Source: Rapana venosa (Eukaryota; Mollusca; Gastropoda; Neogastropoda; Muricidae). From it: a DNA stretch of 64,000 bases. The number at the start of each line of letters is the position of its first letter. Positions within the stretch are counted from its first letter, which is position 1. The position numbers and the translations under genes were made by a program. Below are positions 47,701 to 58,799 of the stretch, piece after piece. The notes below the pieces were generated by a model. That model had not been told where the DNA came from. It saw only the letters and a list, made by a program, of their open reading frames with translations, and made no database searches. The stretch is taken from assembly GCA_028751875.1 (NCBI GenBank), contig CM054154.1:52679476-52743475 (forward strand), given 5' to 3'.

Positions 47701-48699
47701 GTTCCTAAAAACAGATGTAGAGGAAACAGTAAAAGAACCAAAAATCAGTCACACCAAATCTGGTGTTTATCTGAAACTGTCTCTAACTTTTTCAATGTTT
47801 CTGTCTTGGTATGCTGCCTAAGAACACTTTTGCTCATTGATGTAAGCTTTGATACCCCCCCCCCCCCCCAAAAAAAAAAAAAAAAAAAAAAAAAGGCAGC
47901 CTGCAGTTTGCTTTTCAGTTAGATCTAGATATGTCTTCTATACAACTTTAGTATCTCTTAGCAGTCAACCAAGTAGTTTGGAAAGAACATTTTTAGACAT
48001 TTTGATTTTCAGTGCAGCAAAAGGAATGCTATCTCTGTTCTGTCTACACAACATGCCTCAGAAAGACAAAAACAAAGAAAGAGCAGACCAGGGAAGAATT
48101 TTAATTTTGGATGCTAAGACACGCAGCATATACCAAAGTTACCTTTCCTGTGGTTCATAAGTTAGCAAACGTTAACATTATAAACCATTACTTTCTGTTT
48201 AAAAAAAATCAAAGAAAGCTTCCTTCATTAAAGGCTACTTACAAGGAAAATAGGTCAATTTCCTTACTGCATTCAGTGCTCACCTGTTCAGCAACATTAC
48301 AGAACCTTCCCAGGTGGGCACAGCTCACAAAGCCCACTGAGTGTGTGTGTGTGTGTGTGTGTTGGGGGAGGTGTTAAAATCTTTACTGCCTTCAATGATG
48401 ATGTTCCCATAGTGCAGGTATGTTCAACAGCACTGCACAACCTTCAGGGTGCGGACACAGCTTAGCTCACATCCCCTGCTCGTTTTTTTGTTTTTTTTCT
48501 GCTCCAGCGATTCACCTACCTCCCACATAAATTTTTTCCCTGCAAAGGAGGTTCCAAAACCTCTGAAATATTCCTTTTGGCTTACATTTCCTATCCCTAT
48601 TACTCCCTTTTTATGATGTTCCCAGCTCGAGATAATATTCCCGCCTAGTAGTTAGATTCTCCACTATCAACTGTGTCCTGTAGTAGTCATTCTATAATG
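47701..48699. other. Unassigned sequence with C/A tract and (GT)n
   Basis: C15 followed by A24 at about 47,855-47,894 and (GT)n at 48,339-48,361. The rest is clean, apparently low-copy sequence. Short ORFs (47,849-48,160; 48,111-48,377) start in the tracts and have no recognised domain. No gene supported. Confidence 0.45.
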
Positions 48700-51600
48700 T
48701 AAAATAATAATAATAAATGTATACGATACATAGCCTCGATATCTTTCCAAAGACAAATCAAAAGGCAGCATTCAACCCTATCATTACACAGTCTATGCAA
48801 TCAAATGATTAAAATAATGAATAGTTTAAACAAAACAGATAGGACAAACATGGTGTGCTGCAGACTAAAATCTATGAAAAAAATTTCATAGTCAAATTTT
48901 TTCAAAGGCCAAGACTGCGGCCGCGCGCACAGAATCACAAACGCACAACACACACACACAGAGTCTATACTTAGCAAGGAGTGATAGGACATGGTTAGTA
49001 AATGGTGGGATAGTTCTGATATCAAACAGGAGGGGGAAATCTTAGGTTTGAATAGATATGTCTTGAGGCTGGATTAAAAGTGTTATAGACTAGGTTCCTG
49101 GCGAGGAGAGAGAGGGAGCTCATTCCATGTGGATGGACAGAAGTAAATAGAGAAAGAGCAAGCGCCAACGTGGATTGTTGAACCGAGGTATACGTAGGCA
49201 CACGTATCTCAGTAGAGCGGAGGGACAGTGAAGGAGTGGACTGGTTAAGAACATTCCAAGTAGGAGGGTGCAGTTTTGTGGAGAACATTTGTAACAGAGG
49301 GGTACTGATCCTATTAATTTACCTCTCTGATGGCACAGGCAGCCAGTTGGAGAGATCGCAAGATGAAGATGGAATGTTCTCAGAATTTGTTCTTTCTAGA
49401 GGAACTAGGTTGACTGCGGAGTTTTGTATATGCGCTGAAAAGGAGTCTGGACTAGATGATGCGTGCAGACCCAGAAAAAAAAGAATTGGCATAGATAAAA
49501 AAATTTTCGGGCAGACCAGACAAAAGAGATATTGCAATAGTTACAGACGTGAAAGAATGAGAGATACTGACAAGTATTGGGATGTTGCTTTTCGGTGACA
49601 GGTACTTTCGAATGCACTAATACGTCCGTAATTGAGAACTCAGCCGGAATCTGTCAGTCTGTGCTGAATTTTTGCATCGAGGAGTGTGTTGTCGATACAC
49701 AAACCCTAGATACTTCACAGCAGTGGAGGGACGATTATTGCTGAGTTTCTATTGAACTGTAGTAATGTAAGAAGTTTTGTTTGGGTCCCCCTACCAGCAT
49801 GGCTTCGGTTTTATCGCATTAGCTGTAAGTGTTAGGTGTCAGCCAATTTGAATGAGCTTTAAAGCTTAAAGTTGGGCCAGATTAGTCAGGAGAAAGGCAG
49901 ATTTTTCTCATGGAGTAACACTGAGCTTTGAATCGAGAGTCAGTTGCGTAAATGATAGGTTGATTTGATGACGGTTATTTATATGTGACAGTGGGGCATC
50001 AGAAGATGAAAAGAACAGGGCATAGAAGTGATACCCTGGGCACATTCCCGCATCCAGTTTTGCAGGTACTTTTTGACTGAATTTTTGTTACTGTGACTGT
50101 CTGGAATCGGTCAGTTAATGTATGAATTAAATCGCAGGTGAGGGCTGTGCCTGTAACACTGAACGTTTTTTGAGACGGGAGAGAAGAATTGATGTTATAG
50201 TATCGAAGGCTGCTAATAAGATCAGAGTAGGGAAAGTGAAAAGGGAGATTTTTCTGATTCAGAGCGAGTAGAAGCGTGTATTAAAGTGTGTACTATGGAT
50301 GAATTTCAGTGCTAGTGGGTGACGGCGATACAAGCCAAATCTGAAAACTCAGGAAGAAGATTGTTTGGAGAGAAGGAGTGGTTGAGCTGCTTGGAGAACT
50401 ACTTATTTTCAAGGAACTTTAGAAATAAAAGGTAGATTGGAAACTGGCTATAATTTTTCCGAATTTAAGGGGTCAAGGGCATGCTTTTGAGTATGAGGTG
50501 ATGTCTATAGCAGTTTGAGACTATAATTGAAATATTTTTTCCATGAAACAGAGAGTGGAATTTACTAAGTCTTCGTGAGAGTGGGTATCAAGTGTGTAAC
50601 GCAAGTCTGTGTGAAAAGAGAAGGACCGGTATGGGATCTAAGTTCGACAATGAATTTAGATGAGCATTGCATTCCGAATTGTCATGATTTCCGTTCTCAC
50701 ATTGTCGATGAAAGAAAAGGAGTGGAGTATGCCCAAGGAGAATTGGGGATCATGAAAAGTGCAGCTAGGAAAGGAGTCTGATCCAGTTTGGAGCGATTGT
50801 TATAGACTTTTTCAGAAAAGAATGCAGAAAACATAGAAGGAAGTTCAGGAGTAGTTGTGGTTGGAAGGCAGAGGGGCTTGCCTTCACAAGCTCACAAGAA
50901 AGTAGACGTGAGGGAAAAGAGAGATTTCAAATAGACGTGCATCAGAACGTTGAGAAGATACATACTGTTGTTATTTCTGAAAGAATGAAAGATGTGACTA
51001 TGTTTACTTGTTTTCGAACGAGACTGCTTATTTAAATATCCGTTTTTGATTTTCGCCATTGCGCTCTAGTTGCCTGCGTTTGCGCTTATATGCCACCCGA
51101 GATATAGTCCATGTTGTCCCATGGCGCACATGGCGTATCAGGCAGGGAGCACGTCTGGGATGGGTGCATGCTCATCAGCAGGTTGCTGAACATAATTAGT
51201 AGTGTTTAGAGTGTTATGTTGTCAGGAGGTTTGTGATAGGCTTCCAGCAGCTTAGAAGAGGAAAGTTTGATTTCCAAGGCCTAAGGTTGTGACATGGTAG
51301 ACATAAACTTTTTCGTTCTAATTAGCTTATGCATTAGATTTAAAGAAAAGAACAGCAGAATGAACAGAAAGTAGTTCAGCAGTGGATAATGATACAGAAT
51401 AGTGATACAGATATCTTGTTAACATCTAAATATGTCCTGTATCTGTGCATTAGCCATTAGTCATTTACCAGCTGAAGAAAGAGAGTGTTGCCAAAAGAAA
51501 GGAGCGGACGACATGTTGACGTCAGAAAGTAAAGACTGGGGTTATCAAAACTGAAATTAAATGTCACCGAGGAAGTATGAGCTTTTCTAGGAAGTCGTGT

Positions 51601-52270
51601 AGTGATTACCAGAATGATGCCTGAAACTCTTGGATGGAAATGGAAGAATGTCAATTATTTTTAAGGCTTGGCGGGTGACGGTAAAGACCGCAGCAAAGGT
51701 AATAGAGTGGCTCAGGTGTGTTGAAGTGAGTCACAGACTTCGAAAGATTCAGGTGAGAAAAGGAAGGAGTGACAGAAAGAAAGTAGCAGGTTCTGAGTGT
51801 ATCTTGATAAATCGATTGCACTGCCCCGGATCCACGGGAGTCGGGAAGCAGAAAGAGTTTATTTAACCAGGTGGGTCAGATGTATTTATTCGATCGTGTG
51901 GTTTTAACTACGTTTCTGTAGAATCGTAGATCAATATTCTGTTTCAGAGATAGAAATCAGAATGAGATCAGCACTTACCTTCTGGGCAGACAGATTTGCA
52001 GTTGAAGCACTGTGAATGGACAGGTGTTAGAAAGGAGTGCAGAGAGGTTTGATGATAACTGTGGGAAGACTTAGGATGAACTGTCAGATGGAAGCAGGAT
52101 GAAGGCAGATGGGTAAAGAAATGTGAGATGGCAAGAGCAAACAAAAGTGTATGGATTGAGTCAGGGTGTAGAAGTTGTAGAAAGAACTGAGCCAAAGTTG
52201 GGGATATTACAGTTCATACACATACTCAAAACAACATGAATAACATGACATTCAGAACACATTTTATCAA
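48700..52270 (-). mobile_element. L2/CR1-type LINE, long reversed copy (T2)
   Basis: (TAA)n at 48,704-48,717 marks the 3' end. The minus strand carries the C-terminal frame at 49,022-49,288 (NQSTPSLSLRSTEIRVPTYT and 'SVHPHGMSSLSLLARN'), then a decayed RT to about 50,950. The endonuclease-RT linker at 51,060-51,250 has an 'EHAPI...CAPW' block, and 51,300-52,270 covers upstream sequence. It is parallel to T1. Its damage is mainly short inserted bases rather than homopolymer extension. Confidence 0.78.
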
Positions 52271-52299
52271 AGTCTGAAACACACAGAAGAAGCAGTAGG

Positions 52300-52872
52300 G
52301 ATCAGGAAGGGAAGCCAAGCAAGTGTTGCCTTGTGTTAAAGGTGGTAGCGGTAGGCCGTCAGAAATGAGGATGGAGAAGATAGTAGGGGTCGGCAGCGAT
52401 GAGGTCAGCTACTCGGGGGCGGTTTAAGATTCCTAAGGTTGAATTGTGTGTTTTAAAGTCTGTAATGGTAATGCTGTAAAACGCATGAGAGAAGCAAAAG
52501 TATTTTCGCTCCATGCCGTCGGTAGTTAGTATCACGATCGAGTGAAGGAGAACACTGTAAGTTCGTGTTTCACGTGCAATTTTTCACATGGCAGCAGGGT
52601 TACAGTAAAATGGGTCACAAGGAACAGCAATGTCAGTTGAACACAAATCATACAGTCAGTTGAATCTTTCAAAATGTATCAGAAAATGAATATTATAAAG
52701 TTTAAAATGTAAATGATATTAAGAAAAACTAATCTGACCTGTCAATGCACGGTGGAATCACAAACATGTAGGTATAAAATTTGTATTGATAAATGAAGAA
52801 AAAAGCACAAAAACAACACTCAAACACAGAGAGACACACCCTGCTGCCATCCGGCGCAAAGGCCAATCACCT
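52300..52872 (+). mobile_element. Foldback element, left arm and centre (second copy)
   Basis: Matches 46,076-46,683: 'gatcaggaagggaagcc', 'gtcagaaatgaggatggaga', 'gttcgtgtttcacgtgcaat' (52,560-52,579), and the end block 'aaaggccaatcac'. The right inverted arm is absent, so it is a half element that can no longer fold back. It follows the T2 L2 copy just as the complete element follows T1. Confidence 0.85.
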
Positions 52873-53359
52873 GTTTTCTATCTATGCTCTACATGCCTCC
52901 AGTGCTGTACAGAAAGAAGAGTGAACATAATTTCAGTCTGTGTAAGTGGATGTATTTCATTTTAAATGGTGCTGTGTATGTCAAGTTTTGTTCAAGTATT
53001 GCGCCTATCGAATTGTTGTTGTCCTTTAGAACTCCTTGCAGAGTGCTGTATCAAAGAACATAATTTTAGGATTGTAGCTTTTCATCATAGAATATGTTTG
53101 CGAACAGATCCACACAGACAGAACACAACGTATGCAGAGAGAATAAAATCACCCTGGCAGAGTGTTCACATATTTATTCAAACACCACAATGTCAGTATA
53201 ATTACAATAACCATGGCTTGACAGAGTTCCAAAGATCATACATAAATACACTATACTCAAAAGCAATACCCACCCTCCTTTACACACAAGAAGATCATCA
53301 ATATCAAGACATGGACTTGTGTGTGCCAGCGTGTTTACTGATAGAGAACCAATGCTCTG

Positions 53360-53434
<75 letters not shown>

Positions 53435-53500
53435 TACACACACATATATATATCCACCACAAGACATTTAAAAAGTCTTCTCTCTCCCCTTTACCACGAA
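52873..53500. other. Unassigned sequence with long (TG)n
   Basis: (TG)n at 53,361-53,432 is interrupted once by TTG. An ORF (52,966-53,511) runs through the microsatellite and encodes a (VC)n tract. Its left part has no recognised domain. No splice or poly(A) context supports a gene. Confidence 0.4.
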
Positions 53501-53935
53501 CAAAACCATAACATATTGAATACTAGAAATAACTCTTAACCCACCCATCCATCCTCTACATCTTCCCTTCAAAGAGGGATGAACTCACTGGACCATGCAG
53601 ACTACCACTATCTCAAAAGAGAACGTCATAATTCTAAGATTAGCACTGGGCACAACAGGCTAAATCTCCATAATGTCAACAAAGCTGAAACTCGTTCCTT
53701 CTCCCCTGTGTGTGCCTGTGGTTAAAAAAAAAACCCAGACTGACGAGCACATCCTTCAGAGATGCACGCTATTCTGCGACCTGAGGAAGATTGTGTGGCC
53801 GACGGAGATAACCCTGCAAACTAAGCTGTAGGGCCCACCAGAGGAGCTGGAAAGGACTTGCCACTATTTCTCCCAAACACATCTGATGGTGTAAAAAGCG
53901 AACGAGAGAAGAAGGCTGGGCCTTATAGTTTTCTG
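53500..53935 (+). mobile_element. Jockey-like LINE, C-terminal zinc-knuckle fragment
   Basis: Reads with slips: 'LRLALGTTGLNLHNVNKAET', CACG, then TDEHILQRCTLFCDLRKIVW (53,740-53,800) and LQTKL. This C-C-H-C block and the following W..TLQTKL segment are typical of the last part of Jockey-like ORF2 proteins. Only the 3' end is present. Confidence 0.7.
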
Positions 53936-55060
53936 CCCCTGCTTTTTAAACCACATTTTGCCCCCTTTATATTTGGGAAATTTTTTTTTTTTACAACAAA
54001 AAATCATAAAAATAGCTACTGCCAGTTAGTGATTGAAATTTTAAAAAACAAGTTATTAACCCCACTGGATTGCCTGGCGTCAAAACAGTTTCTTTTCAAG
54101 ATAGAAAATGAAACACAAAAAGTCTCCATAAAATTCCTTTAAAAAAAATTATAAAGATGCAATGAGGTAAACATTGGGGCACAAAAAGTGCCCAATACAA
54201 AGACCTGTTACATTTTCTCTGATTTGTTGCTTTTGCAGGAGAGTAAGGCCAAAGCAGATATAAAAATTCCCATAATTTCCTCCCAAAAGGTGTCCCTTTA
54301 GCAGAAAAAAAACTTTAAACCCGACCTGCCCCACTTTTTATGGGGGAATTTTTTGTTCTAAAAAATTGGGAGGGGGGGGGGGGGGGGGGGGGGATTTAAA
54401 AAAAAAAAAACCCAAGTATTTTTGGAAATTTTTTTTTTGAAAAGGGTTTTCCCCTAGACCTTTAAAAGCAAAATAACACAAGTTCTCCAACGGAAAAAAA
54501 ATATGCAAGTGTTCCCCTTTCCTTCAAATAATCCATCAAAAGTATTTCGAAAAAATTTGCTTTAAAAAACATGTTCTAAAAAAAAAATTCAAAAAATGAT
54601 TTTTAACACAGACAAAACCAGGAGATGTTTCAGCGTTGTTAGATTTAAGGGAAAAACGTTCTTCTCACTTTCAACAAAAAAAATTTTAGTGGTAAGTGTT
54701 TTTAAACGTTCTCCCAAGGGTTACCTCTTCCCTTTTTACATTCCCTTTTCTCTCTTCTCAAATTTACCCAAATGCCCGTTTTTGTGTAATTACCAAACCC
54801 GTTTATTCGACTTGTTTGGGTACTCCTTTTTCCGGGGTACCAAAAGAATCGTTAAATTAATTTTGATTCGGGTTTTCCCCTAATTTTGGCCCTCACAGTA
54901 TCTAAATGGGGGGGGGTTTCCCAAAAAGAGCTGTAATTCAAACCTTTGGGGTTTTTGGGTTTATTCTGAGCAGATTTTTACTCCAAAATTTGTTGAGTGG
55001 AGTTTCCCTTTTTACACACATTAAATCGTCCCGTTCCCGTTTTAAAACAATGACATTGTT
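53936..55060. other. Corrupted AT-rich region, no feature recognised
   Basis: Homopolymer-smeared sequence with G22 at 54,372-54,393. The ORF at 54,596-54,883 lies in smeared text and is not credible. Possibly a damaged LINE, but no motif can be named. Confidence 0.4.
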
Positions 55061-55420
55061 TCTTTGCTAGGATAAAATGAGTCTTACAGCATAACTATGT
55101 CTGCTGGGATCCTTCTCATTGCTTACTCAGTCAGGGTTGTTATCACTTCTCAATAATTCAGTCTGCAATTGACTATTCTCACTAACAGAGTATCTATCTG
55201 TGAGTGTTCGATCTCAACAATCTGTCAGGATCAATATCACCAGCTGTTAACTCAGTGAATCAAACTCTTTGTGTAAGGACCCTTCTTGCTAGTGATAAAC
55301 TGTCTTGGTGTCTTTTCTCTTCAGCAGTTTTGTGAACATGAATGTAGAAAAGTAAGTATAACAAAAGAAATCTTCTGCCAGTCTTGAGATTTTTCTCACC
55401 AATGATAAACCCCACTAAAG
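55061..55420. other. Clean, apparently low-copy segment
   Basis: No repeat family recognised. It contains a small acceptor/donor pair (55,321-55,357) discussed as a finding. No open frame of note. Confidence 0.35.
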
Positions 55421-55424
55421 GCAA

Positions 55425-55605
55425 ATATAAGAATCTTCACCTTCACCTATCCCGCAGTCCCTTGGACCATGGGGCACCAATGAAGATTTTGCAACCAACT
55501 TCCTCCACTTTTCGCGGTACTTTCCGTAGCACTTCGTTCTACTCAAGGCCAGTCCACTCTCTGATGTTGTCTTCCCTCCGGTTCTATTCCTTGTGCAAGT
55601 GTTAG
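55425..55605 (-). mobile_element. RTE-like family 2 LINE, 3' end (reversed)
   Basis: The reverse complement reads 'gaagacaacatcagagagtg', 'gaactgg..'-like and 'tggtgccccatggtccaagg', matching 39,800-39,930. It encodes REDNIREWTGLE-type C-terminal text and ends before the GATA-type tail. Confidence 0.82.
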
Positions 55606-56291
55606 AAATGAGGTTTTCCTCAAGGAAGGCAACACAAGAAGTTATACTGTAGACGTGTAATACCAATGTGAGAGGAACAAAAACAAACTCTATGAATGTC
55701 TGTGTTGTGTGCATGTATGCATGAAAGTGTGGTTACCCACAGCCAGGTCCATGGCACAGGATCTGCTGCACTCAGTGAAGAGAAGAGAGAAAAGAGGGAG
55801 GAAGGAGTCAATTCAACTGTCTACAGCTGTCATACAACACAACAGATCAAAGTCATACTCAACATTCCACTACACAAGTGCTGAAGTCATTGGTTTTCTT
55901 TCTGTCATTGCACATCTTGACATAAAACATACATGTTTATACAAATAGTCTTCTCTTCCACACACATACAAGGGTCTGGGCTTTTCTTTTTGTTCTGTTG
56001 TTAAAGTGACATATTTCAAGAACAAAACCCAACTCAAACTAACAAAAAGCCAAAACCAAACAGCTTTGATGACATAATCAGAAGCGGAAGATACGTACAT
56101 ACAGAGAATACAGAGATCAGAAAAGAAGTTGGAAAGGTGAGGCAGAAGACAGCGCTGAAGTTGACTGACACACAAACATGGAACATAAATGACTGCTCTG
56201 CAGACTGAAAATATGGTTTTGGATTCAATGTCAACAAGACATGTATACTGACAGGCATTGAGAAATTTGTAAAACAACTAAAACACACATG

Positions 56292-56298
<7 letters not shown>

Positions 56299-56345
<47 letters not shown>
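56299..56345. repeat. (TC)n-(CA)n compound microsatellite
   Basis: (TC)13 switches directly to (AC)n at 56,324. It lies upstream of the candidate coding segment; ORFs through it encode SLSLSL/THTHTH tracts. Confidence 0.95.
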
Positions 56346-56346
<1 letters not shown>

Positions 56347-56432
56347 TGGCTTCCCTTGCTTGGCTGCCAGCAAGAAGGCATTTGAACAGTGAGAGAAAAT
56401 TCTGTTTATTTTCTATCAAAAAGACCTCCAAT

Positions 56433-56665
56433 ATGCCAGTTACAGGTCTACCTATATATCTAGAAACTGTGCTCAACGCCTTTCTGCAAGAAATGTGTCT
56501 GACCTCCTTCAAAATAGACGGAAGAGAAAGTCAGACAGTTATTGTGCTTCGTCTGTCACCAACCCATTAACCTACTGCTGCGAACACACCAGGTGACAGC
56601 ATGGCTTTTAGAAGAAAATCTTTGTCCCAACTTGTCAGAGACAAATCCAGAGCCAAATCACTCGA
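56433..56665 (+). CDS. Candidate host coding segment with an in-frame stop
   Basis: One frame reads MPVTGLPIYLETVLNAFLQE, then SFKIDGRESQTVIVLRLSP, a TAA stop at about 56,566, then the same frame resumes as TPGDSMAFRRKSLSQLVRDK and SRAKSLE. It ends in GAG|GTCAGT, a plausible donor. The composition is unlike the LINEs around it. Basic RRKSxSQxxRDKxRA text recalls uncharacterised molluscan proteins, from memory only. It could be a pseudogene or an exon with a sequencing error at the stop. It does not join in frame to the ORF at 56,747 by the simplest splice choice. Confidence 0.3.
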
Positions 56666-56746
56666 GGTCAGTTAAATGAAGAAAAACGAAAAGCCCTGAA
56701 CTCGCTCTGATTTGTTTTTGCCTACACCTCCAAGTTTATTTTACAG

Positions 56747-56854
56747 TACACAAAATGCCACAGCTATTGACACATTCATGAGCAATGGGCCCACCGACAC
56801 TCCTCAATATTTACGTGCAGCACAACTTGCAGGACCAGGCATCCAGTCCCCTAC

Positions 56855-56902
<48 letters not shown>

Positions 56903-57260
56903 CGTAGATCCAATGTCAGTGACAGTGCCACCTTGTGACTTAGTGCTTAATATCAAAGCGACACTGACTGATGTTGACCATGACAAAGGCTTTTTCACAG
57001 CACACAGGGAAACGTCAGCAATACCGTCTGTGACACTGACAAATGACAATTCTACAGAAGACGTGATGGAGGATGAACACTGCAATGATACTGTGGATGA
57101 TGCAACTACAAACAACCACTCCAGAAATGATAGTATTCTGTCCACTGACCACATCAGGACAATGATGGCAGCTGCACAAGAACTAGCAGACAAGATGGAC
57201 AGTCACAGCTTCTCATCACAGAAGAAAGACACTGCCGAAGATGGACAGCTCTCCGAGTGA
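56747..57260 (+). CDS. Candidate terminal exon of a host gene, unknown function
   Basis: A 'tttattttacag' acceptor ends at 56,746. The frame then runs open to TGA at 57,258-57,260 (about 171 residues): NATAIDTFMSNGPTDTPQYL near the start, a (VC)n tract encoded by (GT)22 at 56,857-56,900, then a polar, acidic region (TLTDVDHDKG, NDNSTEDVMEDEHCNDTVDD) and a helical-looking end (MMAAAQELADKMDSHSFSS). It has no RT, endonuclease or knuckle motif and is not repeated in the window. A poly(A) signal lies 222 bases downstream. Removing 56,857-56,907 (GT...AG) keeps the frame, so the repeat may be coding or a tiny intron. Function unknown. Confidence 0.5.
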
Positions 57261-57481
57261 CATTAAGTGACAATTCTTGTCGAATATCCACACCTATGAA
57301 AACAGCGATTATTACCAGTTCAAGCATTTATTATGTAACTGCATAAACTATACATTTCCGTGGTTCCGTTTCCATTCTCGAAGATTACTATTTGTAACAT
57401 TTTCAATTTTGTTTTGTGTACTTTTCGATTTCGGTCCCTACCCCCAAACACTTATTTTAAATGGGTTGAAAAACCTCTGAA

Positions 57482-57487
57482 AATAAA
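57482..57487 (+). promoter_or_regulatory. Candidate poly(A) signal AATAAA
   Basis: A canonical hexamer 222 bases after the TGA of the candidate terminal exon, followed by a CT-rich run. The position suits a short 3' UTR. Chance occurrence cannot be excluded in AT-rich DNA. Confidence 0.45.
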
Positions 57488-57489
57488 TT

Positions 57490-57595
57490 TTCTCTCTCTC
57501 TCTCTCCTCCTCTTCTCTTCCCCTCTCTCTCTCTCTCTTCTCTCTCTCCTCCTCTCCCCTCTTCTCCTTCTCTCTCTCCCCCTCTCCCCTGCACA
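57490..57595. repeat. CT-rich microsatellite
   Basis: Imperfect (CT)n with CCT and CTTC interruptions. It directly follows the candidate poly(A) signal. Confidence 0.95.
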
Positions 57596-57599
57596 CAAA

Positions 57600-58645
57600 A
57601 CCCCCTTGTAATTTATGTATACATGCACATAAGCACCCACGTGCACTTATATATCAGAAGAAGGAATGACTTAATTTGGGTTGATATAATATCAAATGAT
57701 ATGTTACTACACACACACCCACCATCTATTATCAAATTTTATCTACCCTATCTATCTATCTATCTAATCTATCTTCTCCTCCCCCATCTCTTCCTCTCTC
57801 TAAAATTTTATATATATTATATAATGGGTTGAAAACCCAATATGTATGTATATATTACAAAGCAATATATACAGGCAATTACAAATCTGTTCATACTTTT
57901 ATTCCTCTCTTTGTTTCTCGTCCTTTTCTGTAATTAAAAAAAAAAGCATATGAATGCTTATTCCATTATCCTTGAAACAAGAGAATAAATAAATAAATAA
58001 GTATACTCCAGGCAATAAAGACAAATGGCAAAGGAGGGAGACAGGGGGGTGAAAGAGGAGGCAGGAGAGACTTGAGAGCGGGCCAAGGAGGAAGAAGAGA
58101 TAGAGAACTTAATTCTATTCCTGGTGTAAAAATCCTAAATACTGACACTTTTACTTTGTAAGATAATGGGTGCATGAAGACATTCCCCCCACCCCCTAAC
58201 ACACACAGATAATGTGCTTTAATACTTCAAAGTAAAGCAGCACATGAATGTCAGCTGGATCTGGTTCTGCAAGGTAATCAGTACCAAGGCCAAATCATCA
58301 CAGAGAAAGTGAGAGGGGAGAATGACAGACACAGTAGACAGACAGATTTCTGAACTCAGAAATTTAATGTATCTCGGCCTTAGGCCATAATACATGGTTG
58401 GCGTAGGAGAAATTGACAATGCCAAAGAGTGGGAAAAAACCCGAATAAAATACACAATACCAAGCTCAATTTCAGTGAAAGAAATAATGAAGACAATGCA
58501 CAAATCCATAAAAATACATATGTATCAAACACAATTCACTATCTTGATGTAAGTGTACCTTCCTTACATCTGGAAAAAATCAATATACACATAGTTTCTC
58601 AAAATCATAACAAAACGATAACCGTATCTTTGTTTGTGATGTAAA
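57600..58645. other. Simple-repeat-rich intergenic sequence
   Basis: Contains (TATC)n at 57,748-57,770, AT-rich palindromic text near 57,805-57,855, (AATA)n at 57,985-58,000 and a purine-rich patch at 58,025-58,110. A block 'tttaatgtatctcggcctta' at 58,362-58,381 recurs in diverged form at about 60,821. No gene seen. Confidence 0.6.
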
Positions 58646-58745
58646 TATAATAATAATAATAATAATAATAATGTATGGAATTTATATAGCGCTGAATCTT
58701 GTAAAGCAACAAATCAAAGCGCTCAATATCTTAATACAACAAGCC
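58646..58745 (-). mobile_element. Solo L2-type tail (reversed)
   Basis: (TAA)8 followed by 'tggaatttatatagcgctga' (58,676-58,695) and 'caaatcaaagcgctcaatat'. Only the last ~100 bp of the L2-type element is present, like 29,955-30,054. Confidence 0.85.
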
Positions 58746-58799
58746 TTTTCTCTTATTGATGACCTGGAAGATATATCTAGACAGGCAGTGATTTTTTAT

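Noticed and set aside
52966..53511. 181-residue ORF
   Set aside because: Half of it is a (VC)n microsatellite. The first half shows no domain, splice site or repeat support for a gene.
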